A DNA stretch of 64,000 nucleotides from the NCBI RefSeq assembly GCF_900142545.1, contig NZ_FRBF01000014.1:22939-86938 (forward strand), given 5' to 3'. Within the stretch, counting starts at the first letter, position 1; each line of letters begins with the position of its first letter. The stretch comes from Fibrobacter sp. UWT2. Its GTDB lineage: Bacteria; Fibrobacterota; Fibrobacteria; Fibrobacterales; Fibrobacteraceae. A program made the translations under genes and the position numbers. This document shows positions 25,707-34,852 of this stretch, in pieces. The notes under the pieces are model-generated. The model worked only from the letters and a program-made list of their open reading frames with translations, was not told the DNA's origin and made no database searches.

Positions 25707-25899
25707 TGTCTGCAGCCCCGCTTCACCGGGTCTTCCGCCATCCCCTCGCCTAAGGGCGATGCCCTTAAGAACCCTGGAATTAAACAAAATGCGGACGAAA
25801 ATTTCGATCGCAAAATTAATGTCGGAATAAATTTTCCTCCCTATATGTCATTATTTGTCGCAGTTGGAGATTATATTTCATATAGATAAGGAGGTCATC

Positions 25900-26697
25900 A
25901 TGGGCATAAAAGTCATCCACGTGGACAGAGAAAACTTCAAGACGATCTACAAACTGCAAGTTTATGAAATCGTCGGCCTTTCAACGCCCAAGTACCGCCT
26001 CGACGAAGACGGGCGCCCCAAAGATTATCGCAACAAGCCCGGATTCTGCATATTCGGGACAGACGCCGGCTACTTCGAGACGCTCGCCGAAGCCGAGAAG
26101 CACATCAAGCGGATTGCCGCCCAAGGCGACTGGGACCTCTACGGCTTTGTCGTCAGCGAACGGCCGCTCGGCCACATTATCTCGGGCATGAGGGACATAT
26201 CCACCAGGCGCTACCTGAAAGACGGCACCCTCTGGCAAGTAAGCAGCACCTCGGGCGTATGCCGTTGCGACGGGAAGAACATGGAACTGGGCGACACCGG
26301 CTTTTACGGCAGAGATCCCGAAACCATCCGCTTCAAGGAAGGCGACATCGTAGAAATCGCGAACGATGAATTCGTGGAACTCGCAATCGTCTGGCAAACG
26401 CCCGCCACCAAGGAGCAGATGAAACCCATCTGGAATGCACTCCGCGGACCAACCGGCGAAAAATTCCCGGACAACTACCCGGACATACTCGACGACCACT
26501 ATGTCGTCGCCATCCTCAACCCCCTAGACGCAGACTTCTTCTGCATTAGAACCGACATACCCCCCACAGTCGACGTGCTGCCGCCCTCGCAGCCCGTATC
26601 CAAGACACTCGCCGCCAAACTCCGCAAGGCGCTACGGCAAACCAAAAAAGAGGAATGCCCCGAGAATTATGTCCCGAAAGTAGAGGACTTCATCTAA
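25900..26697 (+). CDS. Hypothetical protein
   Basis: The 265-residue product starts at an ATG with a strong AAGGAGG site. It has no signal peptide or membrane segment. It appears built of beta-rich segments (FYGRDPETIRFKEGDIVEIA resembles a small barrel) and ends in a Lys-rich tail. Pro-rich DVLPPSQPVS precedes the tail. I recognise no family. Codon use is native GC-rich. It is followed after 44 bases by a zinc-ribbon membrane protein. Confidence 0.6.
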   Translation: MGIKVIHVDRENFKTIYKLQVYEIVGLSTPKYRLDEDGRPKDYRNKPGFCIFGTDAGYFETLAEAEKHIKRIAAQGDWDLYGFVVSERPLGHIISGMRDISTRRYLKDGTLWQVSSTSGVCRCDGKNMELGDTGFYGRDPETIRFKEGDIVEIANDEFVELAIVWQTPATKEQMKPIWNALRGPTGEKFPDNYPDILDDHYVVAILNPLDADFFCIRTDIPPTVDVLPPSQPVSKTLAAKLRKALRQTKKEECPENYVPKVEDFI

Positions 26698-26741
26698 CGC
26701 AATTGAGTATATTAGAATCCAGACGCCAAGGAGATCTCGCG

Positions 26742-26927
26742 ATGACTCAAAAACTCTGGAACAAATGCAAGAAGTGCGGCTGCGACAAGCCCGAAGACAC
26801 CGAAAAACTTTGCGAGCAATGCAAGGCAAAGCGGAACCAATTCTGGAGCGACCTCAAGAAAGTCGGCGGCGTAGCCGCTGGCGCCCTACTGGTGGTAATC
26901 GCTGGCGGGAAGATGAGGAAGAAATAA
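26742..26927 (+). CDS. Small zinc-ribbon membrane protein
   Basis: The 61-residue product starts after an AAGGAG site. Residues 9-27 hold two Cys pairs (CKKCGC and CEQCK), a treble-clef or zinc-ribbon pattern, and residues about 41-55 (VGGVAAGALLVVIAGG) form one membrane segment with a basic C-terminus. Role unknown. It converges with the last gene of the defence island, with one base between the stops. Confidence 0.55.
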   Translation: MTQKLWNKCKKCGCDKPEDTEKLCEQCKAKRNQFWSDLKKVGGVAAGALLVVIAGGKMRKK

Positions 26928-26928
26928 T

Positions 26929-27555
26929 TTAAAACTGATTGCTCGTGAGATGGAATCCGCACCCTTTGGGGCATGGGTAAACGCGTAGCGGAATTCCTAT
27001 TTCTTTAGAACGATATTCCGCGACAATTTGCGCTTCACCCTCCGTTGAATAAAGCATCTTCCTTTTTCCATCTTTTCCGCAACAAGTGCATTCTTCATTT
27101 GCAGGAATCGAACCGTCCACATCCTTCGCCAACTTCGTTATTTTTCGCTTCAATTCCTTTGATTTAGATGCTTTAATCTTTTGAGACTTTTGTTCCGAAA
27201 CCCATTGATTCACCTTCTTCGAAACATACTCGGCATCGGCACGCTTTTGTCGCTCTTTTGCAATAAAAGCCTTGATCTTATTTGAAGCCTGCTCATAGAA
27301 CTCGTCAAAAACTTTTCTCTGCTGTTTTAATTGCTTGTAGTAAGACGACCTTTTAAATTCACTGATATCACTTACTTCTACAAGTAACTTGCTTTTATCG
27401 TCAATCCATTTTTGAAGGGCATCCTTCGTTTTGCTCGCATTAATATAATCTGACAGAGCCCAAGAAACACGCTGCAACAAATCGTTACATAAACGATTAC
27501 GTTCAGCGGCAAGGGCCTTGCGGCGTTCAAAGAATTTGCGAATGAAGGAGAACAT
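26929..27555 (-). CDS. Coiled-coil protein with C-terminal zinc motif
   Basis: The 208-residue product is Lys/Glu-rich and helical over residues 1-145, then has CTCCGKDGKRKM and CPKGCGFHLTS, a Cys4/His pattern like the small CxxC...GxHLT proteins of mobile elements. It is the last gene of the minus-strand island, 13 bases after the second DUF262 gene. Its place suggests a part of the DUF262 module, but no function is known. Confidence 0.6.
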   Translation of the reverse strand: MFSFIRKFFERRKALAAERNRLCNDLLQRVSWALSDYINASKTKDALQKWIDDKSKLLVEVSDISEFKRSSYYKQLKQQRKVFDEFYEQASNKIKAFIAKERQKRADAEYVSKKVNQWVSEQKSQKIKASKSKELKRKITKLAKDVDGSIPANEECTCCGKDGKRKMLYSTEGEAQIVAEYRSKEIGIPLRVYPCPKGCGFHLTSNQF

Positions 27556-27568
27556 GCCGGTTTACTTT

Positions 27569-29467
27569 TTAGGTAGTGTAACGAAAATTGTACGATTTTT
27601 TCAACACATCAATCATTTCTTTTTGATGCTTTTGTATCTCGTCAACATTCCATTTTTCAATTTGATAGATTTTAAGCATCTTTAAACTTTCTACGGAACC
27701 TGCCATTGAACCTGAAACAAATGCCTTAACGTGTCCCTGCTTTTCTTCATACGGCTTATTTAGCAATAACGAATTCTGACCGGACGAAATCATGGCTAAG
27801 TTACCAAAGCAATGAAGGAACCTTCCATTTTCTGAATTCCATTTCATTGCACTACCTCCTATTGGATTCTGTGGGGCAATGTGTTCTATTGACCGATTTC
27901 GCCTAAAAGCATAGTTTTCTGCCACAGTTCTATCTTCCAAAGCATTAAAATAAACTTCTCTATTTTCCCACAAATAATAATCCAAACGCCAAAACCAATA
28001 TCTGTCAATATTTTGATATGACAAGGCATCTTCACTTGGGACTCCTTTATGCTCATCAATATCATTATCAATTTGTTTCAGTTTATTCAAAAAATCAACC
28101 GGACTAATAGGACGCTCAGAAGATTCAATATACTCCAATGCGGGACTTAGCCAGCGATAATACGTAACCGGGGTAGAAGACACAAAAAGCATTGATTGAA
28201 ATTGAATTAATTTTTTCTTTGCGGATTTCAAGCCTTCATCTTTTGCAGCATCCTCATCATACACATAATCATCAAGTACATAGGGGAAACCATCTGCATT
28301 TTGACGAATGAAATAATAATCTAAGATCAATCTATAATAGACCAATTTTTGCAAAAAAACATCAACCTTAAATTTGTCTTTATATTTTTCAAAAGTATCT
28401 AACAAATTGCCAACTTTAAAGAATTCGGCAACCTGTATTTCATCTTTATCTTTCAAGACTTGATACAAAACAAGTAATAAGAACAACGGAAAAGAAAACA
28501 ATCCTATTTCAGAGAAATTCAATTCTCTTGGTTTTGGCTGTTGTGTACGAGCTGCAATATCTCGAATATTTTTACAAGCCTTGCTGTCTAATTTTTGTTC
28601 ATTTTCTATTGAATAAATATCATTTAGCAATCTTGTCTTTATGTTTCTATCCAAAAAATTATTTGGTATTTTTTTTGCACAGGACATCGCTTCAAAATAT
28701 CGGTTACGAAAAGCTGCAGCTGCTTCCGTTTTTTTGCTTTCTTTTATCTTTCTGACAAGAGGAACATCCATATCTGCCACAATATTCCACAAACGAGAAT
28801 AGAGTTCTTTATCAGAATCAATTGACTTCAGTAATTTTACTTTTAAAATTTCATAGTTTTCTAGAGCTCGCCCCGCGGAATTCATCGCTTCAAAATATTT
28901 ATTCAAATCAGCCAAGGTATATCTCTGAGGAAGCGGCGTTATAAAGAAAGTCATATTCTCTTTTATGTATTTATCAAAAGCCAGCCTGTCTTCACATTTC
29001 AGATCAGAAAAAAATTTTTCAATGCACTTAATGCCATGGCACATTTTAGCATTTATATAACCATCCTTTGGAGCAGCACCTTTTTTGCATAAAAATTTTA
29101 CATATTCTTCATCAGGTTCTCGAGCAAAAAAAGTAAGTCTCAAGTTATTGTCTTCATGCGACCAATAGAAATTCTCCCATCCTTGGACAACGGAAATCAA
29201 TGTCATTACAGTAAAACGTTGCTGTCCATCAACAAGATCTAAACGTTGTTTCTTTTCCCCCTGATATACCGTCAACATACCTATATAATATGGGCGATTA
29301 AAATCTTTTGCGACCTTTGCTTTTGAATAAGAATCGTACAAATCTGAGAGCAACTGTCTTATTTCATTTTCAGTCCACTCAAAAAGACGCTGATAAAGAG
29401 GTATTTCAAAAAGCCATTTGCCAATTGTAGCAGGGGTGTATTTTCCTTCTGATATGATTTCATTCAT
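27569..29467 (-). CDS. DUF262 and DUF1524 (HNH) protein, GmrSD/SspE-like
   Basis: The 632-residue product has an N-terminal DUF262 domain (IPLYQRLFEWTENEI; catalytic-like LVDGQQRFTV at about residue 77) and a C-terminal DUF1524 HNH-like region (RNRSIEHIAPQNPIGG, then FGNLAMISSGQNSLLLN). This is the layout of GmrSD type IV restriction enzymes that cut modified phage DNA using nucleotide hydrolysis. Its start overlaps the upstream DUF262 gene by 8 bases. AT-rich codon use differs from hsdR. Confidence 0.85.
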   Translation of the reverse strand: MNEIISEGKYTPATIGKWLFEIPLYQRLFEWTENEIRQLLSDLYDSYSKAKVAKDFNRPYYIGMLTVYQGEKKQRLDLVDGQQRFTVMTLISVVQGWENFYWSHEDNNLRLTFFAREPDEEYVKFLCKKGAAPKDGYINAKMCHGIKCIEKFFSDLKCEDRLAFDKYIKENMTFFITPLPQRYTLADLNKYFEAMNSAGRALENYEILKVKLLKSIDSDKELYSRLWNIVADMDVPLVRKIKESKKTEAAAAFRNRYFEAMSCAKKIPNNFLDRNIKTRLLNDIYSIENEQKLDSKACKNIRDIAARTQQPKPRELNFSEIGLFSFPLFLLLVLYQVLKDKDEIQVAEFFKVGNLLDTFEKYKDKFKVDVFLQKLVYYRLILDYYFIRQNADGFPYVLDDYVYDEDAAKDEGLKSAKKKLIQFQSMLFVSSTPVTYYRWLSPALEYIESSERPISPVDFLNKLKQIDNDIDEHKGVPSEDALSYQNIDRYWFWRLDYYLWENREVYFNALEDRTVAENYAFRRNRSIEHIAPQNPIGGSAMKWNSENGRFLHCFGNLAMISSGQNSLLLNKPYEEKQGHVKAFVSGSMAGSVESLKMLKIYQIEKWNVDEIQKHQKEMIDVLKKSYNFRYTT

Positions 29468-30728
29468 TTAAGTCCTCCTTAAAGGTCGAAGAAAAAACAT
29501 TCCCTTTTACTTCATTTATTGAATGTTCAAGCTGTTTTGTGTAACGTTCCATAATGGGAGCTCTATCCTTTTCCAACAATTCCATTTTATTATAAATATC
29601 CCTTGCCGCAGCCAAGAAAAAAGTCGGCGAACTAGCCTGATCGATAAGCAACATAAGTTTTGAGTTTCTTGATGATTTACGGATTACAAGGGTATCAACA
29701 CGTTCACTCTCATAACGATATTGCGACACAATTTTGGAGATACAGATAAACGCTTCTGCCATATAAGAGTCTCCAAACTTTAAATAATACGCAAATAAGA
29801 GAGCTTCCATCACATCCCTAAAAAATACATGTGTTTCGCCATCAATTTTATGAACACTCTTGTATGTATCCGTTTGATGAAATTCTCGACATTTATTTAT
29901 AAAAAAATCTGTATAAGCAAAAAAATGAGTCCCGCCCTGTATTGGTTCATTAAAAACAAATTTTTCGCCAAATGGAGGAACCTCGGGGATTGTTAAAGCA
30001 GACTCAAATTCTTCCTTAACTTTCAAATTTTCATTATCATCCCAATCATTTTGATAGAGCCATTTACGCATGTGAAACAAATACTTTCCCATGGTAATAT
30101 CTATTCTCTCATCACTAGTTTTATCAAGCAATATGGAATCCCAACGTTTTGCCATATGAATAGCCCATTTTTCATTGGGAATGAAATGAAGATGGTGAGA
30201 CTTTAACAATTCATAACTTGTTAATTTCACGCCTTTTGAATTTTGGCTAGAGAAAAATGTGTACGCCAAATCAAGGGACTCATCTTCCAAAACTAGAACA
30301 GCGAATTTTAAATTTTTCCGGATTTTCGCAGCCTTTTCAATTTTTAAATCTGCAAAATTCTTTATCCTATTTATATAGCGAGCGACAAGATGTTTGTTAT
30401 AAGCAATATATTCTTCTGCTTCTTCGGATTCTATTTTTTCATCAAGCAATGGCAATTTTTCAGTATCACCTAGCTCGTTAAGAATTAATGTTAACGTAAC
30501 AAGTCGCTGTTGGCCATCAATAATGTTCAGCTTGCCTTCTTTATTTTGAAGGATGATGCTTCCCATATGATAATCGGCATTCACACTCCAAATATCATCC
30601 AGAAGTTTATAAACATTTTTTTCACGCCAGCAATAAGTTCTTTGGTAATCTGGGATGCAAAGAGGAAATTCTTCATTACCAAATAATTCGTCTAATGAGC
30701 ACGTTTGCAGTTTTACTTCAGATGACAT
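29460..30728 (-). CDS. DUF262-domain protein, GmrS-like
   Basis: The 422-residue product has the DUF262 motifs CIPDYQRTYCWREKNV and LNIIDGQQRLVTLTLI in its first 100 residues and lacks a recognisable HNH C-terminus. It is probably the regulatory or NTPase half next to the DUF1524-bearing partner encoded downstream, with which it overlaps. The ATG at 30728 lies 2 bases from the GIY-YIG stop; an alternative ATG at 30752 would overlap that gene. Confidence 0.82.
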   Translation of the reverse strand: MSSEVKLQTCSLDELFGNEEFPLCIPDYQRTYCWREKNVYKLLDDIWSVNADYHMGSIILQNKEGKLNIIDGQQRLVTLTLILNELGDTEKLPLLDEKIESEEAEEYIAYNKHLVARYINRIKNFADLKIEKAAKIRKNLKFAVLVLEDESLDLAYTFFSSQNSKGVKLTSYELLKSHHLHFIPNEKWAIHMAKRWDSILLDKTSDERIDITMGKYLFHMRKWLYQNDWDDNENLKVKEEFESALTIPEVPPFGEKFVFNEPIQGGTHFFAYTDFFINKCREFHQTDTYKSVHKIDGETHVFFRDVMEALLFAYYLKFGDSYMAEAFICISKIVSQYRYESERVDTLVIRKSSRNSKLMLLIDQASSPTFFLAAARDIYNKMELLEKDRAPIMERYTKQLEHSINEVKGNVFSSTFKEDLNE

Positions 30729-30730
30729 AG

Positions 30731-31480
30731 TTATTTCTTCTTCAATGCACAAATTTGCTTAACAATATTCTTTACAATCTCAATATCGGTATCTTCGTTG
30801 AACCGAAACGCGTATTGCGCAGAAGGCCATTGTCTATTAGATATGTCATATACAAGCCCAGACTCGTCTTTGATAGAGCCCAATTTAACACTCAAAACAA
30901 CTTCAATCCAGCCACTTTTTGGCCAAAGACAAACGATATTGCAGTGTTTTCCTTCGCCCTTTTTAAATGCAACATACCTTTGCAAAGGTTTCGCCTTAAT
31001 TGCATTATCAAGAGAAATAATCGCTTTACTTATTTTATTGTATAACTGAGCAATCTCTGTTTTTGGCGGAAACAAAGATTCAACAGAATATTCTTCATCG
31101 ATGAGTTCAGGTTTATCAGGTTCATTTACACCATAAAACTTTAGTTTATCACTTCTGCCATGCATTTGGGCTATAGCAGAAAGCATATCATAGGCGTCCC
31201 AAGGGTCTATTTCAAAAAATTCCCTGTTTGAAGAAATCCTTAACCTGGGATTAAGCAACTGAATGAGATTATGAACTAACTTATCAGGATCTTTTGCGCC
31301 ATTTATTCTTGGAATCTCGTAGGTGCAATACACCTTATAAGGAAGAGGAACAGATGTGCCGGAAAGGTCTTTGACTCGTTTGTCGACATCCTCAGCGTAT
31401 CCAATCTTTATCCAGTTTGCCTTGTGGAAACTTTCATTGGTAAGGACATAAATAAAGCCCGTTTTTTCTTTCTGTTCCAT
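30731..31480 (-). CDS. GIY-YIG nuclease-domain protein with DUF5655-like C-terminus
   Basis: The 249-residue product starts with a GIY-YIG domain of T5orf172 type (GFIYVLTNESFHKANWIKIG, then VDKRVKDLSGTSVPLPYKV). After a linker, residues about 160-249 (LQRYVAFKKGEGKHCNIVCL, ending IVKNIVKQI) resemble DUF5655. It starts 19 bases after the hsdR stop with an AGGAAA site. It is the first gene of the AT-rich block behind hsdR and probably a DNA-cutting effector. Confidence 0.82.
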   Translation of the reverse strand: MEQKEKTGFIYVLTNESFHKANWIKIGYAEDVDKRVKDLSGTSVPLPYKVYCTYEIPRINGAKDPDKLVHNLIQLLNPRLRISSNREFFEIDPWDAYDMLSAIAQMHGRSDKLKFYGVNEPDKPELIDEEYSVESLFPPKTEIAQLYNKISKAIISLDNAIKAKPLQRYVAFKKGEGKHCNIVCLWPKSGWIEVVLSVKLGSIKDESGLVYDISNRQWPSAQYAFRFNEDTDIEIVKNIVKQICALKKK

Positions 31481-31499
31481 ATTTCCTCATCAATCTTAT

Positions 31500-34400
31500 T
31501 TACAAATTCTTCTTAAAATTCTCAGCCTGTTCAAATATCTCCCCATAGACTTCGTCGCGTTCTACGGGCGGGTAGCCGAATTCATCGAGAAGGATTATCA
31601 GGTCCACTTTCAGTGCGGATTTAATGTCGTCGCGCTTGTCCCAATCGGGGTATGCGGCTTGTTCGTCAACGAGAATCTTGACGCGTTTTGAAAGAGCAAT
31701 TAGTTTGTCTTCGGGATAGGTGAAGTGGTACTTGACGCAGAGCGATTTTAGAATGTCATAGAACGCGGTTTCTTCGAAGCTGAGGCCTTTTTCTTCGCCT
31801 TCGGTAAACGCCTTGCGGACTTGGACAATCATGTCGGTCAAGGTTTCGGCCATTTCTTCATAGACTTCGCTTTTCAAGATGTCTTGTTCGGTGCGGTCGT
31901 TGTATTGTTCCACGAGCTGTTGCATTTTCTGCGTGAAGTTGACGCCCTTGACTTTGTTCACCTTGCGGATTTGCCCGATGGCTTTTTGCAGGAGCATTTG
32001 CAGCAACTTGATTTTCGTGTTCGGCAGCTTGATGCGGTTGATGTGCTGCAGGTATTCGTCGTCAAAGATGTTCTGCTTTGCCTGGTCGGCATCGGCATCG
32101 CTCAACTGCAGAACGTCTTCCACGCCTTCGCTCTGGAGTGCCGAGGCAATCATCTCGCGGACGCGGGCGTTCATCTGCGCGGTATCGGGCGCATTGCCCT
32201 TGGTGAGTTTATGCAAAATGGAGCGAATTGCGAAGTAGAAATGCGCACGGTCGCGCTCGGCCTGCGTAATTCCCTCGTTGCCGACGCAAATGTCGTATGC
32301 GGCCTTCAGGCGTTTCGCGAGGCCCATAAAGCGGGCTTCCTTTTCCTTCGTGGTCTGCACGAATTCCTGCGCTTGCTTGAGGCATTCCAGTTTCTTCAGT
32401 TCCGCTCCGTCGCCTGTGCTATTGAAATACGTCGACGCATCGAACTTGTACATCAGTTTGTCAAGCAAATCCAGATGATTGCGGAATTCCGTAATCGCAG
32501 CGGTAATGTCTTCCACGTTCTGCTCGGAACCGGCTCCGTACTGCTTTAACGCCAGGTTCATCTTGCGCTTGATGCCGATGTAATCAACGACAATTCCCTT
32601 GTCCTTGCCCGCAAACGTCCTGTTCACGCGGGAAATCGTCTGAATCAGGGAATGCTGCTGTATCGGCTTGTCGATGTAAATGGCATCGAGGCACGGAACG
32701 TCAAAACCCGTGAGCCACATATCCACGACAATCGCAATCTTGAAGTTGGAGCGTTCCTGTTTGAAAAGACGGTCCAGTTCCTTGCGGGCGTCCTTGTCGC
32801 CGAGCAAGTCGTAAAGTTCCTTTTCGTCGTCCTTGCTGCGGGTCATGACCATCTTGATTTTTTCAACCGGCTTCAGTTCCCGCTTTTCCTTGTCGGTAAG
32901 TTCGGTCGCCTCGCCCGCAAATTCCGCATCGTTGCAGATTTTCGCCACGCCCCATTCCGGGCGCAGTTCCAAAATATTCTTATACAATGCATACGCAATC
33001 TTGCGATTATAACAAACGAACATCGACTTGCCGCGAACGGTCGATTTTTCCTGAACGCGGGCTTCGTAATGCGCCACGAAATCCTTCGCCACAGCCTTCA
33101 ACCGGTCGGGGTCGCCGAGAATCACGCCCATCTGGGCCACATCCTGCTTGCTCTGGTCAATCTGGTATTCGTTGGCACCCGATTCTGCAGCTTCTTCGTA
33201 ATACTTCTCAATCTCTTCGAGAACAGAATTGTTCAACACCACCTTGGCGGCACGACCCTCGTAAACGATGGGCACCGTAATGCCGTCCTTTACCGATTCC
33301 GTCATAGTGTAAATATCGACCTCGGGGCCGAACACATCGAGCGTCGCATCAATCGGCGTGCCCGTAAAGCCCACATAAGTCGCATTGGGCAAGGAATTGT
33401 GCAAGTAACGCGCAAAACCGAAACTCGTCTTGACGCTCTTATCGGTCACGGTAATTTTCTGGTCCAGGTTCGTCTGCGTGCGGTGCGCTTCGTCCGAAAT
33501 GCAGACAACATTATCGCGGTCGGTCAGCAGTTCGATATCTTCGCTGAACTTCTGGATGGTCGTGAGGAACACACCGCCACTCTTGCGGCCCTGCAACTTT
33601 TCACGCAGGTCGGCACGGCTCTCCACGCTTTCAACACGCTCATCACCGATATACTTCTTGGACGCCGTAAACAATCCCGAAAGCTGATCATCCAAATCGG
33701 TGCGGTCGGTAATCAGCACAATCGTCGGCGTCTTGAAGTCCAACGACTTCATGAGCAACCGCGTCAAGAAGAGCATCGTAAAGCTCTTGCCGCAACCCGT
33801 CGCACCAAAATACGTGCCGCCCCTGCCGTCGCCATGCGGCTTGCGAGCCTTGCAAATGTTTTCGTACAAAGACCGCGCCGCGTAATATTGCGGATAACGG
33901 CACAGAACCTTCTGCTCTTTCTTGCTGCTGTCCGGGAAATACTGGAAGTTCTTGAAAATGTCCAACAGGCGTTTGCGATTGAACATTCCCTGAATCATGG
34001 AGTAAAGGCTCTCGATGCCCTCGGCCTCGATTCGCCTGTCGCCAAATTCCACGCGTCGCCACGCATAAAAATAATCGTACTTGGCAAAGAAACTGCCCGC
34101 CCTGTTGTTCACGCCATCGCTAATCACGCAGAAGGCGTTATAGACAAACAACTGCGGAATATCACGGCGGTAACGCACCGTCAACTGTTCGTAGGCGTTG
34201 AAAACCGTCGCCTCTTCGCGCACGGCACTCTTGAACTCGAACACCACAAGCGGGAGCCCGTTCACAAAAAGGATTGCGTCGGGAATACGCTTTTCGGAAC
34301 CGACAATTTCAAACTGGTTTACTATCTTGACGATATTGCAGTCGGCGCAGTATTTCGCCGCCACATCGGCCGCCAGCGGCATCGCCTCTTCATCGGCATC

Positions 34401-34766
34401 GACACCGAAACCCGACTTTCTCTGTTCACCCAGCGGCCTAAAATCTGCAAGCTCAATGAGAATGTCCTTATCCTTCGGGTTCTCGCGTTTGAGCATAAAA
34501 CCGTCCGAAAGCCAGAAACAGAACTTCTTGTTGCTCTCATAGAGCGCACTCGCCGAAAGCGAACGCAACTGCAAGACGATCGAGCGGATTTCGTTCTCGG
34601 TAATGCCCTCGGAATCGTAACGATGGTGCAAGTAGTCGCGCAGGTCCTGCTCAATCAAGACCTCGCCCTCGCCGCGGACAATCGCCTCGCCGGGCACGTA
34701 CTTGCACCCCTCCTGAACCAAGAGGTCAATAAACACTTTCTCTAAGTCGGCTTCCTTGAACGCCAT
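31500..34766 (-). CDS. hsdR: Type I restriction enzyme HsdR (motor and nuclease subunit)
   Basis: The 1088-residue product has an N-terminal HsdR nuclease domain (GLPLVVFEFKSAV, the E-x-K part of the PD-ExK site), Walker A ATGCGKSF at about residue 325, a DEAH box (CISDEAHRTQ), the helicase motif III TYVGFTGTPID, and ISRVNRTF. With HsdM and HsdS it translocates DNA and cuts at a distance. GC-rich native codon use. It lies more than 7 kb from hsdMS, separated by cargo genes. Confidence 0.97.
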   Translation of the reverse strand: MAFKEADLEKVFIDLLVQEGCKYVPGEAIVRGEGEVLIEQDLRDYLHHRYDSEGITENEIRSIVLQLRSLSASALYESNKKFCFWLSDGFMLKRENPKDKDILIELADFRPLGEQRKSGFGVDADEEAMPLAADVAAKYCADCNIVKIVNQFEIVGSEKRIPDAILFVNGLPLVVFEFKSAVREEATVFNAYEQLTVRYRRDIPQLFVYNAFCVISDGVNNRAGSFFAKYDYFYAWRRVEFGDRRIEAEGIESLYSMIQGMFNRKRLLDIFKNFQYFPDSSKKEQKVLCRYPQYYAARSLYENICKARKPHGDGRGGTYFGATGCGKSFTMLFLTRLLMKSLDFKTPTIVLITDRTDLDDQLSGLFTASKKYIGDERVESVESRADLREKLQGRKSGGVFLTTIQKFSEDIELLTDRDNVVCISDEAHRTQTNLDQKITVTDKSVKTSFGFARYLHNSLPNATYVGFTGTPIDATLDVFGPEVDIYTMTESVKDGITVPIVYEGRAAKVVLNNSVLEEIEKYYEEAAESGANEYQIDQSKQDVAQMGVILGDPDRLKAVAKDFVAHYEARVQEKSTVRGKSMFVCYNRKIAYALYKNILELRPEWGVAKICNDAEFAGEATELTDKEKRELKPVEKIKMVMTRSKDDEKELYDLLGDKDARKELDRLFKQERSNFKIAIVVDMWLTGFDVPCLDAIYIDKPIQQHSLIQTISRVNRTFAGKDKGIVVDYIGIKRKMNLALKQYGAGSEQNVEDITAAITEFRNHLDLLDKLMYKFDASTYFNSTGDGAELKKLECLKQAQEFVQTTKEKEARFMGLAKRLKAAYDICVGNEGITQAERDRAHFYFAIRSILHKLTKGNAPDTAQMNARVREMIASALQSEGVEDVLQLSDADADQAKQNIFDDEYLQHINRIKLPNTKIKLLQMLLQKAIGQIRKVNKVKGVNFTQKMQQLVEQYNDRTEQDILKSEVYEEMAETLTDMIVQVRKAFTEGEEKGLSFEETAFYDILKSLCVKYHFTYPEDKLIALSKRVKILVDEQAAYPDWDKRDDIKSALKVDLIILLDEFGYPPVERDEVYGEIFEQAENFKKNL

Positions 34767-34852
34767 GCAGTAAAAATAAATTCATTATTTTTCTGCGCAA
34801 TAGGCAAAATGTCGATTTTAGGGCGAATGGGGCAATAATTGGGCAATTTCGC

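Noticed and set aside
25915..25926. CACGTG-containing sequence (TCCACGTGGACA) as a parS site
   Set aside because: Only the core matches; the outer arms TGTT/AACA are absent. The same holds for CACGTG at about 21616, 36259 and 45039.
32652..34745. Long frame opposite hsdR
   Set aside because: Antisense shadow of a GC-rich gene with complete HsdR motifs.
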